NCBI GenBank assembly: GCA_963575645.1
Contig: OY754468.1
Location: 5,146,001-5,210,000, forward strand
DNA length: 64,000 bases
Direction of reading: 5' to 3'
Source of the DNA: Xanthostigma xanthostigma
Taxonomy: Eukaryota; Arthropoda; Insecta; Raphidioptera; Raphidiidae
Positions 1-12,654 of the stretch are shown here, piece after piece (position 1 is the first letter of the stretch; each line of letters opens with the position of its first letter). The notes beneath the pieces are model-generated. The model had not been told where the DNA came from. It saw only the letters and a list, made by a program, of their open reading frames with translations, and did no database searches. Position numbers and translations under genes: made by a program.

Positions 1-948
1 CGCACCAGTTTTATCTATGTTTATTCAATAGATACAAAATGTCGGTTCGGAATTCCTTTTTTTTTTAATTCCAAACTCGCGATAGGCTGGTATACCTAAT
101 ACGCCTGTTCTCACTAGGAACTAGCCTACCAAACCCGTATATTTTTCCGATTTTTCGTGTAGACTTATTCATGGTTCGCTGAAAAATGTATCTACCTTAA
201 CGATCTATCATTTGAATATGTTTAACAGTTTCATCACGACGACGAAAGCAATGTAAGACACGAATGACAATCATAATTTTGAACATAATAATAAGTAATG
301 GCCTTTTTTAAGCACTTTTTAAATTCTACGTAGGGGGCCCCAATTTAACTTCTTGCTCCGGGGCCTCCGAGGTTCCAATTACCATTCCACAGCAATAGCA
401 GTAGTGGAGCTTTCAGCTCCACCATTTTGGTTCGACTTGCTTTACGGGGCTGTACCCCGTTCCGTAGCAACGTACTAAAACGGTGCTTGTTTGAAGGCAG
501 GAGACCTTCTAATGAAGAGAATTTCGACTTTTGTAAGTTAATGTTCCATTACAAAACTGCGTCTGTTTGGAGACAGTGACTGAACAAGAAAACGGAGGTT
601 AATGTTGCATTACAAAACCGTGGTTTTTGGAGGAAGTATTGCTTTCTATTGAATAAGGAAACGGAAATAAACGTCTTGAACAGTTCTGGATCCTTGTGAG
701 AAGACACTCAGTCCATTCGTGATTTGGTACCCAAATATCTGAGTAGCAAGGGGTCGAACATGACGCTCTTCCGCAGCACCTCATTCCATGTTCTTGTCAG
801 AATATGTTTCCAAACAGTCCTGAGAATTTAGCCCTTTCAAGGGCACAGCCCACTGTTTAGAAACAAATGTTCCTAGAATGTGGCCACCATTATCACCCTG
901 AGGGAACAAGTGATTGTAAATGATTGCATTTATATGATAAATATTTAC
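1..948 (-). other. Intron 5 of gene 1 (partial)
   Basis: Non-coding. It matches 14132-15080 (gene 2) and 27825-28793 (gene 3), so it is the intron between the b'/a' exon and the missing last exon. It holds a repeat-like stretch around 330-660 with the words GGGGCCTCCGAG and GGGGCTGTACCCC, a weak relative of which occurs at 38120-38150. No coding potential seen. Confidence 0.7.
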
Positions 949-3900
949 TTAAGTTTTTCAGCAACTTCCTCGAGAATTGGTGCCAGTTCTTTGCAAGGTC
1001 CGCACCAAGGTGCATAAAAATCTACAAGTACGTATTTCGATTCATCGAGGGTAACTGAATCATAGTTGGAGCTGACCAAAACTTTGACCGGCTTCTTGTC
1101 CCAGTCTGCTGGCAAATCTTGACTTAGCAAGTAAATTTCGAGTTGTTTATTGACAAATGCCTGCACAAAGGTTCTAATATTGTTCTCGTTGATTTCTTTA
1201 GCTTCAAGTTTATATTTTTCTTCACCATTTTTCCCGTAAGTCTGAATACGTATCGCGGGCACATCTTGCTTTTTTACACCCATGCTTTCGAGTAAATGTT
1301 GGTGGTCTTCAGAGTCGACATTAATTGCGACGAATCGAATCTATCACAAATGTTTAAAATTAAACTCTGATTAACCATTTGTATCGTAAATATTGGACAA
1401 AAAGCTGAAATTCTTATTTATTTCAGTGGGCAGATATTTGCATGATATTTCTTAGCGGATTTTTCGCCTTGCGCATCATTACGCGCAGTGCAAGAATCTC
1501 AAAATTTCTGCCCGTGTGGTGTACAGGCACTCCTCAACTTACGAACACCTTGTGTTCCCGGGACTCGTTTTTAAGTCGGATCAATAGATAGAGATTAGAA
1601 TGTATGGGGTAATACATATATGGATTATGTTACAAACTCCCCGTTGAGATGACAAAGAAGTTCGTGAGACGACAATTGACTCGTTATTCTAACAAAAACA
1701 CACCGATTGTCGTGGGAGACAACAATCGGCTTCATTGTTGTTCCAAAAACAGGCATAAGTAAAAAAGGCTTTGTTGTCAAATTCCAGACAACAATGAAAT
1801 TAACAAAGCAAAGAACTATCCAGAGCCTATAAAAACTACGGGATAGATTAGTGGAGACACAGTCACACAGGGACAGTCATACAGTGTCCCTCATCGAGTG
1901 ATACATAAATTCGACATAAATTAACAGTCAGTGAATAATGCTGAGGTAACTGCTGAAATAAATAGTTTAGTATAAATAATCTCCTGTAGATAAATAAATA
2001 AATGAACTGTGTAAATAATAGTGTACGAAATAAATAGAATTGTATATAGCAAATAAATAACTGTGTTAAATAAATTTTGGTGTGTTCCCGTGTTGTAAAT
2101 AATCTTGTGTATATAGTGACTTTGTATTCTTCATTAGTTATTATTTTATTAGTTAGAACTGTTGTTTGTTTCTATTACGTTTAGAGAACAGCTTTTTAGT
2201 TTGTTTATATGTTCTGTTAAAGTTTTGCTATTGTAAATAAACATTTTCCACCACGAACTAGAACAGTTTTGCTACAATATTTTTTCGTTTCGTCAAGGAT
2301 TTTTGTTGGCCATGAAAAGGGCCGATGTAAAACGGTTTTGTTGTTTCGTATATTTTTATTGGCCTGAAAAGGGCTGATGTAGAAAAATTTTACTGTATCA
2401 TTGTTGACTTTTCTGAGGTAATAGCTTTTGAAGGAGGATATGACTCCTTGGTCCATTGGCTGGAGTGGAGAGGTAGTGCTAAGCGGTTGGGTTGTGGGTG
2501 AATTTCATTGGTCTAATTACCACTGATCCGACTGTTCGTAAGCCCAGAGCGTTCGTCAATCGGAGAGTACCTGAATACTATTTTTCTTTATACTTCGGTC
2601 GAAAGTACGTACTTCCGGTATCAACTTTAAAGCAAAAAGTCTAGCGTGTGTTTAATCCTACCGATACACAAATTTTAGACTTTCTGCCTTAAAATTTATG
2701 CCGGAAGTACGTACTTTCGTCCAAGGTCTAAAGAGAAAAGAATGTTTTACTGAATATTTTTTAATTTTCCATTCAAAACTTACGTCTCTGAACTCCTTGG
2801 CAACAGGTTTAGCTTCACTAACATATTTATCGAAATTTCCCGCTTGTTTTGATAAGAACATGTAAAGAATTGGTTTGTCAAAATAATACAAGACCTCCCT
2901 TTGGCCAGCATCGTCCACATCTGTTATAAAATGTTCAGATTCAATTTGCAAAAATTTTCTGAGTTCTTCATCGTTGAAGTCACCTTCAAATGTTGCGTTT
3001 CCATCGTCGAACTAAAGACAATTATTATTTTTTTCAGAAAGGATTGTCAAAAAATCTGATTTGACAATGACCTTAGATTGTTTCAAATCGACCCTGTTTG
3101 AAAAATAATATCTACATGTAGGTATTTAACATTATTATTTTATATATTTTCTACTTCGAACCGAGCGGGGTGGCGTAGTGGCGAGAGCACTAAACTCGCA
3201 TTCGGGAGGTACCGGGTTCGAATCCCGGCGGAGTCAGATGTGGCTGGGAGTTTGTCCCACTGCCTCTCGCCGAGAAACGGTAATTCCTGTACCGGCCATC
3301 TTGTTGAGGTTTTCCATGGTTTCCCTGAACAATTCCACATAAATATCGAGATGGTTCCTTATTCAAGGCCATGGCCGATTACCTGTCAAACTCCTATGCT
3401 CAAAATTTGCCTACCTTATCCTAATTTCCTAAAAATTCCTTCATTCGTCCATTGCTATTAATTGGAAAATAGTAATGGTGCGAATGGCGTCTGTTATGAC
3501 ATAAAGTCGAGAAACGGACGTTAAACGCATTATTATTATTATATTTTCCACTTCGAAAACACATTTTTATACATATTTTGATCAAAATTTAGCTTGAAAA
3601 TATGACATCAGTACGAACACTGTAATTATATGTTCACAATAGGTTATTCTCAAATCAAATTTGACAATGCTTTGTGCAAGCCAGCATAACACTATTCATG
3701 CAATAGCGTTGTTCTGTATTTTTATAGCATCATCAGGGACCTCATAACGAACTAAAGTTTTATGCTGGCCGAATTTTGAAAGAACTATTTCACGTCATAA
3801 TATGATTTATTAATACTTTTACATGCATTAAATTAATTATTCTAGGTTGACTATGAATTCTGAGGCTGATGGTGCAATAAAAAAATTAAGGAGGCACAGG

Positions 3901-6900
3901 GCGGCTGTACCGCAAATTTTAAGTGAGAAAACATTTTGCAAATGTATAAAAATGGGTCACCGATATTTTATTACTAAGCTTAGAAAAAAACTGCTGAACC
4001 AATTTAAGAAAAAAATTTGTGATACAATCCTGAATGATCAAACTCGGTTTACAAATGCTAGAGATATGAGATAACATATAGGTACTAAGAAACCTTTTTT
4101 TAAGTCAGTTAAAAACAACTGAATCGATTTAAAAAAAATATATATGGGACTAATTTGCAATGTTTCCTTGTTTACTTTTGTGAATTGTGTCACAGTCCCG
4201 TTGAGGGGTTTTGTTCCCCTATTTTGATAAAAAGAGTGACCTATTAAGTAGAAGGTCACATCTACGTCAATATTAGAATTATTAATAACTAGCCGTTAGC
4301 TGCGGCGTCGCACGCGATTTAGATGAAACCTAAGTTCCCATTATTTGGCATACTTAGTTACTTTTTTCTCGACGTGGACCTTCTTAATAAATTTCAAAAT
4401 TGATGACATCCACGTGATCAACGTCCTGACAAACTTTGAAAACGACAGCCATGTAGATTTTTAGACTATTTGCCTCTTTTCACCCTCTGAAGGGATTGTT
4501 TTTAAAAAAGCATAAACACGTGTTTATTTATTTGTAGACAGGAGTAATCCTGCGCATTTTCGAATTGATACCTATCTTATATGATTTCTCCTTGCAAATT
4601 TTTAACCCCCGTTACGCCCTTTTGGAGGCTGAATTTCTAAAAATCTGTTCTTAGCGGATGCCTACGTTATAATAACTATATGTGTGCCAAATTTCAGCCC
4701 AATCCGTCCAATGGTTTGAGCTGTGCGTTTATAGATCAGTCAGTTAGTCAGTCAGTCACGGTTTCCTTTTATATATTTAGCAAATCAGAATCCGTTGCAT
4801 GTTTCACCTTTGGCCAGGTATACCTTTTTAAAAACTTTGACGGTGTTTTCTTCAGCATTAAATTCAGAAAATACAGCGTCTGCGGATGTGATTCCAAAAA
4901 GTATTACATCAGCCTTAACTGCCACAGACAAGAATGTCTGTGCTTCGTCGGACTCCAGATCTTTGAAGAAACCGATTGCCACCACCGGACCAAACTCTAT
5001 GAACGATTTTGCGTCCTCGACGGATGTCAGCACTTTAGCAGGTGGGCCTACTTTTTTAAATAGCCATTCGACCATGGCTTCGGCTTTCATATTACCTGTG
5101 CATATTAAGAAATAATATAAATATATATAATGTAACAGACAACAATCAGCTTGTTGTTCTAACAATGTAACACAGATTGTTATGGGGCAACAAACGGCCT
5201 GTTGTTCTACAATGACACACGGATTGTTGTGGGACAACAATTGGCTTGATTGTTCAAACGATAACAATATGCGTAGGTAAAAATATTTTTATCAAAAAAA
5301 TTGAACCGACTTCAAAATATGCACTAAAAAGTAAAAAATAATTGCGTATTGAAATGTTTTGGAGGCTGTGTCAGCCAAAATGAAATCTATTCCGAGAACT
5401 AGAGATATGTAAGATTTAAATTGCTACTTTAGAATTCCGATGTGACACCGACTCCAAAACATTTCAATACGCAATTATTTTTTACTTTTTAGTGCATATT
5501 TTGAAGTCGGTTCAATTTTTTTGTTAAAAATATTTTATTTATCTCTTTTTAGTGTTAGATATTTATTCAATAAATTATGCAGTTATTTTATGATTATTGC
5601 AATGGGTAAAATTTGAGAGTTTCCCTCGATTTCTCCGGATTCCACCATCAGATCCTGACTTGGTTCCGATGGGACCACCTCGGAAGTGCACTCTTTCGAA
5701 TAAAAAAAAATTTGAAAATCGGTCCATAATTAACGGAGAAATTGGTGAACATACATTAAAAAAAAAAAGAAAAAAAATATACAGTCAAACATAGAACCTC
5801 CTCCTTTTTTGAAGTCGGTTAAAAAAAGGCTTTGTTGCCAAATTCCAGACAACAATGAATGCAAGAAAAAGAAAGAATTACCCAGCGCATATATATACCA
5901 CCGCGATAGCTCAGAGGACGGTCAATCATGCATTGTGCTTCTTCGAGTTAACAATCGACAAATAGTTGTGACAAATTGACAGTCAGTACCGTGAACAGTA
6001 CTAAGGTAACTGCTGAGATAAATAGATAAATGAACTGTGTAAATAAACAGTGCGCGAAATAAATAGTTCGAAGTGGTTAATAGACCAATGATTTCAATTA
6101 TATAAATCTAGTTTAACATAAATACTCACTTGAATATAGTCATATAGTGTTTAGTTTACATAAATAGTGACTTTGTATTCTTTATTACTTATTCTTTTAT
6201 TTTATTGGTTAGAACTTGTTGTTTTGTTTCTGTTACGTTATAGAGAAGTGCTTTTAGTTTGTTTGTTTATTTGTTTGTTAACGTTTCACTATTGTAAATA
6301 AATATTTTCCACCAAGAACTAGTTTTGTTAAAATAATATTGTTACGCATGCCAGCCGCCACTGGCATTTGTAAATGCAAATAGAAGGAGTGTTGCACGCC
6401 ATCGACACTGCGTGCATTGGTAGAAGCAGGTAGTCTTGAGTATTAGTAGAAAATCAAATTTTTTGACGATACTTTCTGCAATCCACCATAAGAATGTGTG
6501 AAAAGGAATTGTTTTGTTGGAAAATTTTCATTTAGAATCGTTTGTTTACAAGGTGAAGTGTTAGGGTTCCTTAGTTAGGTTTTTTGAATTTGTGTAACGC
6601 TTCTTTTATGTTATGTTTAACAATAATTTTTTAACCTGACTTACCGTTATATTCTATTGCTACACCTTCACGATACAGTACGAGGGTTGGAAAGCTCATA
6701 ACATGAATAGTTTTAAACAAGTCTCTATTATCTCTTACGCTTAGCTCAGCTAAAAGTATTTTTGTTGGTTTCTCTTCTAAAATAGTCGCCAGTTTTTCAA
6801 GTTCTTCTGCTAATTTTTCTTTATACCAAGGCAAATCTAAAATAAAGTTGTGCATTTTTTAAACACATATCCTCTTTTCATCTTCAAAATAGCTTTAAAA

Positions 6901-9900
6901 TCGCGGGGCAGTTGAACAAAAAAACAATAATTAAAATGGACGATTCTAAAAAGTTGCCGTTGAAAACCTTTAGAGGCGCTGTCATCGTTATAAATGCAAT
7001 ATTTTAACCATATATAGTTCGAGAACGAAACATTCATCCCGGGTTGGGTACATGATTAAATCAATGTGTTTGCAAATATATAGGGTAACCGGTAGTTGTT
7101 CGTATTCCTTTCGCGAGAAGAAACTATGACTAATTTCAAATGATTTAACCTTATCACTTGGGGATCGGAAACGCGTAATTTTTTTATCATAATGACACTT
7201 CTGTGAAGAATTTCTATTTTATTTTTTTATTTATTGTAAATTTTAACACACAACATAAAATCTAACAGTAAATTTCGTAATTTTTAGCTTTAGGAAGGTA
7301 GGCCAATTAGTAAGCTATCAGATCATGGAAAAATTCAGGGCAAAAAGTGAGAGGATATTTGTTTTTAAATTTTTTAACTCCCAAAATTCTGATTTTTGGA
7401 AAAAGAAAACGAAGTAGATTTTCTAGAAAATGACGCATTTCTGACTCCATAGAGGTTAAATCATTCCAAATTAGTCATAGTTTCTTCTCCCAAAAGGAAT
7501 ACGAGCAATTACCGGTCACCGTATTCAGTGCCGGATTATACCAAGTGCCGCCTATACTCTAAAACAGGCTTGCCGCCCACTTAAGGCTAGCGTTTTCCCG
7601 AGTTTCTGTAGGTTATCTTTTCTTACATTGAAGTTACTATGGCCTTGCATCGCATATGGGTATTTCTGTTCGAAGAGTCGAACTTGAAGTGATGACTTCC
7701 GGATTGAATAATTTGAGGAAGGAGAAAAAAGTGCTTTCTCATTGAAGAGCGTAAAATATGAATATCTGATTCCGATTGGAGGTTCAAGACAGACTGTCAT
7801 TTCGTTAGTTAGAAATCTTTTTATTTTTTTTTTGCGACCGTCTCTGCCGCTCCTCCGACGAGTGCCGCCCTACGCTTCAGCGTAGTTAGCGGATAGGTTA
7901 ATCCGGCACTGACCGTATTATAGCCTTCTTTTTGTTTTTCAAGTGTTTGCAAAACACAAAAAAAAAATTTGAAAAGAAGTTTGACCCTGCAGGCCATCCC
8001 TGTAACTTCCCGCTATTTTCGAGTTCAAAACGCTCAAAAATATATAAAATATAGCAAGAAGTTTATTTTTTAGCTCTTTGAGTTAAAAAAAAAACACTTT
8101 GTTGCGAAATTTTCGTTCACGATATCTCATGAACAAATGAACCGATATTGATGCGATTTGCGGCAGTCGACGCAATTTTTTAACCTAAAAAAGTAATTTA
8201 ATACAGAAAAATCGATCTCATACGAATTTTACGAGCAATTTAAAAAAAACACGTTTTTAAAAATTTTTCGTTCACGATATCTCGTGAACAAATGAGCCGA
8301 TTTTGATGCTGTTTGCTGCAATCGACGCAGTTTTTTTAACCTAAGAAAGTAAATTATTACAAAAAAATCGATTTGATAAGAATTTTACGAGTAGGTACCT
8401 AATTTTAAAAAATTACTTTTTTCCTAATTTTTCGTTCACGTTATCTCATGAACAAATGAACCAATTTTGATATGGTTTGCGGCGATCGACGCAGTTTTTT
8501 AGCCTAAGAAAGTAATTTATTACAAAAAAATCAATCTGATAACAATTTTAAGAGTAATTTTTAAAAAACACTTTTTTACGATTTTTTCGTTCACGGTATC
8601 TCGTGAACAAATGAACCGATTTTGATGCGGTTTGCGGAATTCGACGCAGTTTGTTAAGGAGAAGAGCTGATTAGTTTTTGGAATTAATCGGTTTAGTAGT
8701 TTAGAAAATTTTTTACAAAAACAAATTTTTAAAAATTTTTGAAACTTGTTTTTTTAAGATTTTTCAAAATTTTTTGGGCCGAATCGTTTCAAATTTTCAG
8801 GAAGTCTAAGTTCACCAAGATCACGTCAGATGCCGCAAACCGCGTTTCAGTCGGACACTCCCTTCAAAAGATATAAAAGGTTTACATACATACACACACA
8901 CCCCCACACACACACACACACACATACAGCCCTACGGACATCATCGCCAAAATAGTTTCAATAGCTTCCTAGGACCTCAAAACGTCGAGATCTGGCGAAA
9001 ACTCGATTTTCGAAAATCGGGGTGAAACCAATAACCGATTTTTGAAAAAAAATTTTTTTTTTTTTTTTTTAAAGCGGGAAGTTAAAAACTGGGAACTAAT
9101 CGCTTTTTTTTAAGAATTATTCTTAGACATATTTTTGTATTTTTTTAATGAGGGCATTTTATTGTTAAGTTTTTTTTAGTATTCCGCTCAAACAAAACAC
9201 TTCGGTGTCCGTCCGTCTGTCTGTCACGGGGAATTGAAACTATTTGACTTAAAAAATTGAAGTTTGGCACAGAGGTCCAATCACAGGCGTCAAGTATAAA
9301 AAGTTGAATTTTGATTCTGAGGGGGTGAAATGAGAAATAAAAAAAGAAACTTTTTTTAAGGGCACCGTGCAGGATGCCAAATGAAAGATTATGAAATCAC
9401 GAACTCAACAATATATTTGTGGTCGTTTTATTTTCACTTTTATATATTTTTGGGGAGAAACGTTCAAAAATCGTTTGTACCCCTGATTTTTGCTAAAACT
9501 ATCGCTCAACAATATCACGAACATTGAGAATTAGGTGTAGATTGATTGAAAATTATCAAGATTGAAAAATCCTAGCACCATTAATTGTTATTTCATTAAC
9601 ACTTTCAAATTTTAGACTAAATTCAATTCCCGGAAATCCCCCTTCCCGTATTTATGCCACTAACTATCACCGCCGGAACTTAAACTCGAATCGTCCACTA
9701 TAATGGCGGATGAGTTGTCAATTACTCAACAGTGACATATCCAGAGTAATTGATAACTCATCCGCCGCGATAGTGAAAGATTCGGGTTGTGTCTCGACGG
9801 TGACAGCGTTTAAAAATAAATTTTTCTAATACAGCATTGTAACTATGGATGTTTCTAGATAATTATAGCAAATATAGTTATCATAATGCTAAAAAATAAC

Positions 9901-10201
9901 GTGTCTCAAACAGTCCTACGAATTCTACATTTTCAACATTTCATTCTAAGATCGTGTCGGCCAATTGGCTGGAATTTTTTTAAATCGATAAAAAATTATA
10001 AATAAATGAAATTAAAGACTGCATATAAATATACTTACACAAACTTATAAAAACATAATCATTTTCTTCGATAGTTTGGTTGAAATTATCGCCGTTTAAT
10101 TCAAGTATTTTTGTATTTGTATTTTCGACGTCTGAATTTTCACCCAGAACCTCGAAAACCGAGACCAAAAATATATAAGATATAATAAAAAAACACTTCA
10201 T
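949..10201 (-). CDS. PDI-family gene 1 (a-b-b'-a', dead first active site), 3' end off window
   Basis: Spliced gene, coding exons in order: 10039-10201, 6645-6836, 4824-5095, 2784-3011, 949-1340; the sixth exon lies left of the window. All junctions fit GT-AG (donors GTAAGT, GTAAGT, GTATAC, GTAAGT, GTAAAT) and keep frame. Residues 1-20 are a hydrophobic signal peptide ([20 protein letters not shown]), so the product should enter the ER. Domain a spans about 28-130; its active-site loop reads YLPWYKEKL (Y55-L63), so YKEK at 59-62 replaces the CGHC of active PDIs, though the cis-Pro (P104, SFPTL) remains. Domain b starts near KAEAMVEW, b' follows [11 protein letters not shown], and a' has [14 protein letters not shown] with C398 and C401. 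An N-Q-T glycosylation sequon sits at N41. The order and exon content match PDI; oxidoreductase or chaperone work in the ER lumen is inferred from family. A TATA-like TATAAA lies about 17 bases before the ATG. Confidence 0.9.
1628..2276 (+). mobile_element. Solo LTR, intron 4 of gene 1
   Basis: LTR-retrotransposon fossil, about 649 bp, opening TGTTACAAACTCCCCG and closing GAACAGTTTTGCTACA, with a TATA-like box (TATAAAAACTACGG) and AATAAA-rich 3' part. The same insertion is in gene 2, but gene 3 has an empty site near 29487. It therefore entered after gene 3 split off and before genes 1 and 2 separated. A 4-bp target duplication is seen in a sister copy (39706-40109), which suggests a Gypsy-like family; no internal region remains. 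Confidence 0.75.
2592..2728. repeat. Foldback repeat beside exon 4, gene 1
   Basis: CGAAAGTACGTACTTCCGG (about 2600) and CCGGAAGTACGTACTTTCG (about 2701) form the ends of a ~135-bp inverted repeat, with a second inner match (AAAGTCTA / TAGACTTT). Counterparts lie at 16734-16870 and 29803-29935, so it predates the array. Confidence 0.7.
3161..3542 (+). mobile_element. tRNA-derived SINE, intron 3 of gene 1
   Basis: SINE of 382 bp. Its head has an A box (GGCGTAGTGGCGAGAGC) and a B box (GGTTCGAATCCCGGC), then a body ending GGACGTTAAACGCATTATT and an ATT repeat. It is flanked by a 15-bp target duplication, ATTTTCTACTTCGAA (3146-3160) and ATTTTCCACTTCGAA (3543-3557). Gene 3 has the empty site near 30395. 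It lacks about 47 bp that the gene 2 copy has. Confidence 0.88.
4289..4781 (-). mobile_element. Helitron-like element, intron 3 of gene 1
   Basis: Non-autonomous Helitron-like repeat on the minus strand. Its 5' end reads CTAAATATATAAAAGGAAAC at about 4780, followed by GACTGACTGACTAACTGA and the AGCTCAAACCATTGGACGGA region; its 3' end is the CTAG at 4289-4292. Its 5' end lies only about 40 bp from the exon 3 donor (4823). Present in all three genes. No coding capacity. Confidence 0.65.
5131..6332 (+). mobile_element. LTR fossil in intron 2 of gene 1, with nested repeat
   Basis: Same LTR family as 1628-2276: GTTGTGGGACAACAATCGGC motifs, TATATATACCACCGCG box, then the AGTCAGTACCGTGAACAG and AATAAATA-rich 3' half. 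It lies just downstream of exon 3's acceptor side in genomic order and is present in all three genes, so it is older than the array's first duplication. A second repeat (about 5281-5820) is nested inside it. Confidence 0.65.
5281..5820. mobile_element. Nested 'GAAGTCGGTT' repeat, gene 1
   Basis: Element inside the intron 2 LTR. Its first 230 bp form a foldback: TTGAACCGACTTCAAAATAT at about 5302 is mirrored near 5490-5515 as ATATTTTGAAGTCGGTTCAA. It ends with CTCCTCCTTTTTTGAAGTCG before TTAAAAA. This word set is widespread in lepidopteran genomes. Gene 3 has the empty site; gene 2 has the element at 19729-20247. Confidence 0.6.
7526..7911. mobile_element. hAT miniature element, intron 1 of gene 1
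   Basis: 386-bp MITE with hAT-type ends (CAGTGCCGGATTATACC and GGTTAATCCGGCACTG) and an exact 8-bp target duplication ACCGTATT (7518-7525, 7912-7919). No transposase. Absent from gene 3. Confidence 0.9.
8003..9084. mobile_element. DNA element with TAACTTCCCGCT ends, intron 1 of gene 1
   Basis: About 1.08 kb bounded by TAACTTCCCGCT (8003) and its reverse complement AGCGGGAAGTTA (9073-9084). Inside are four imperfect tandem units of 155-164 bp starting TTCACGATATCTCATGAACA at 8116, 8271, 8435 and 8590, then a CA microsatellite (8893-8931). No ORF of note. Gene 3 lacks it between CAAAACACAAA and AACTGGGAAC (about 34760). Confidence 0.65.
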
Positions 10202-10688
10202 TTTTGATTTTTTATAGTGAATTTTTTCATATAATATGTACTACGCTTGGCAAAATACTGTTAATTTTTTAACTAAGAGCGGATATTGTTTGCGATTTGT
10301 GTGACTTTTAATTACTTTGATTAAATACCGGATGCTCTTTTTACAAAGTTAAGTAGCCAGTGGTGTGGTTCAAAATTATTTTTTATAAAATATATTTACC
10401 GTATGTACTTTAGATTCCACTTGACTTATATTTATATGTCAAGTATAAAAATCAAGTCAAGTCAAATAGTTCCTTATACAAAACTTATTTGTAAATTATA
10501 GATGCTCACATAGCCGTAGGCAGGGGGGGTGTTTTGTGGGTTCACCCCCCCCGAAATGCCTTAGCCAACCCACCATTTTATACACTAAAATATGTTCGAC
10601 TCTTTTCTCGGATAATTGGATTCCACGTTTTTCGGAACGAGTAAAATCGAAATGTAACGCATTGTTAATAAATTAAACGAATCATTAA

Positions 10689-11215
10689 GGTAGTACGAAC
10701 ACCAAGGCAATTTTAAATAAAAGGCTTGATTTTTTTTTATATGAATTTGGACTAAGTCTAAACCAATTCTGAAAATTTAGGGGGTTTGCCCGATTATTTA
10801 AATAAATCGGTGTCTTCAAAAGTAGACATATTTAACATTGGGCTTTATGGTAAAACGGTAGATGGATAATATGTTTTCATTGATTTCTCCAAAACTAGTC
10901 GGTGGAAATTAAAAAAAACTATTTAAATTAAAGTTGAAACCTTAATAAATTATTGAAAACAAAAAAAAACCGTTGTGCACGACTAATTAAAAAGATATTT
11001 AATTAAAAAGATTTAATATCTTTTTAATTAGTCGGGCACAACAGTTTTTTTTTTGTTTTCAATAGTTTATTAAGGTTTTAACTTTAATTTAAATAGTTTT
11101 TTTTTTAATTTCAACCGACTAGTTTTGGAGAAATCAATGAAAACATATCATCCATCTACCAAAATATAAAAAAATCAAGCCTTTTATTTAAAGTTGCCTT
11201 GGTGCTCGTACTACC
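10689..11215. mobile_element. TTAA-flanked long foldback element, upstream of gene 1
   Basis: About 527 bp with arms opening GGTAGTACGAACACCAAGGC and closing GTGCTCGTACTACC, flanked by TTAA at 10685-10688 and 11216-11219. The arms fold nearly to the centre, where AATTAAAAAGATATTTAATT repeats meet. A TTAA target is characteristic of piggyBac-type transposition, but the ends do not let me assign it. Confidence 0.75.
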
Positions 11216-12017
11216 TTAAACTCTTTCGTCGAAATCTACGTCGGCTGCCTTTAAAATAAATTTGTATTTATGTGAAATTATAATATATGTATGCTAATTT
11301 TCAAATAAAGTTATTTTTTAGTGTGTCTGGTCCAGAGCTCGACTATCCCCGGCCTTGGATGCTCAACAGCTAAGACTATTATCGCCAATATCAACATTTT
11401 TTTAACGTTTTATGTGATTTAGATAATAGAAAAATGGAACCTTTAGCCTACATTTTGAGCCTTGAAGAAGTCTCAATTTGTAGACAAAACGTTGGCAAGA
11501 AAAAAAACTCGGGTCGCAGTGCGAAACCCTGCCGACAATATAGTGTATTTGCTTTTATAAGCAGTGTGGCTCTATTGTATGAACTTAACTTTGTTTTTGG
11601 ACAAAATAAAAAAAATTACCCTCTAATACACCCCTTAAAACAACATTTTTTTACTTAATTTCAATACTACATACCAATTCAACATCTGTACCAAATTATA
11701 TACACCCTTCAGTATGTAAATCCATATCAGTAAACTTGCGTTTTCATAAAATTTGTAAGTCCGGTCCTGTCGGGCCGATTTTATTTAAATTTTAGCAGCA
11801 CATTTCAATAATTACTAAAGGGTTAAATTTCAAATTTGAAGTGATTCTGAAAATTTTTTCCGTATTTTTGGGCCCAAAAACATTTTTCAACCCCTAAATA
11901 CCCCCCTTAAAATGGCCCGATCGGGCCCATTTTAAATAGGCTTCTTGCGATGATGGATTCCAACATGTGGACCAAATTTCGTTTAAATCGATTAAGTCTG
12001 TCGAGAGTTATCGTGGT

Positions 12018-12020
<3 letters not shown>

Positions 12021-12091
<71 letters not shown>

Positions 12092-12100
12092 CATATATAT
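12021..12100. repeat. AT microsatellite
   Basis: Nearly pure AT dinucleotide tract broken by a few ATAAATAT words. It sits in the segment found only upstream of gene 1. Confidence 0.9.
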
Positions 12101-12654
12101 ATAAACATTTCCAAAAATGGTGCCAAACTTCTTAGAAACTTATGAAACGTCGAGAAATTTTGGTCCGACCCCTAGGTCCCGCCATCCGACCGACGCCAAT
12201 AGTGTAAGTGCCTTATGGCAAATACACTAATAAAGATATTGTACGGGCTGAAGGTTCCATTTTTTCCGTTATTATATTAATTATCTAAAGGTCATTATAA
12301 CTTTTTTTATATGCATTTTACGAGTCCTAACTAAAAACAACACATTCAATGTACTAAGTGAAAACACATTTTTTGAGTACACTTTCAACTTTATGAGATG
12401 AGCTCAAAACATTATTTTTGCGAAAATCTCAATAATCATCATTTTACGTTCGAGTGCCAATGGGAGAGCTGTGAGAGTGACAGAGAGGCGGAAATTAAAG
12501 GGGTTCGCAGTTTCCACGGAACCCTTAATTAAATCGGTATTTGAACTAAAACTTCTTTACGCACGCTTGACTTGGGGAGTACCTAAGCTGGTGAATGCTT
12601 GACGCGAGATTTACGGAAGTTGAGAGGGAGATATAAGTTAGTGAAGATAGAAAT

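Noticed and set aside
4680-5115. Plus-strand frames over exon 3 of gene 1 (also 19078-19576 and 32438-32743)
   Set aside because: They are opposite-strand shadows of the conserved b-domain exon; the minus strand matches PDI with proper splice sites.
8893-8931. Protein-coding content of the frame over the CA repeat (and 23252-23449)
   Set aside because: The frame is microsatellite and element sequence without domain features.
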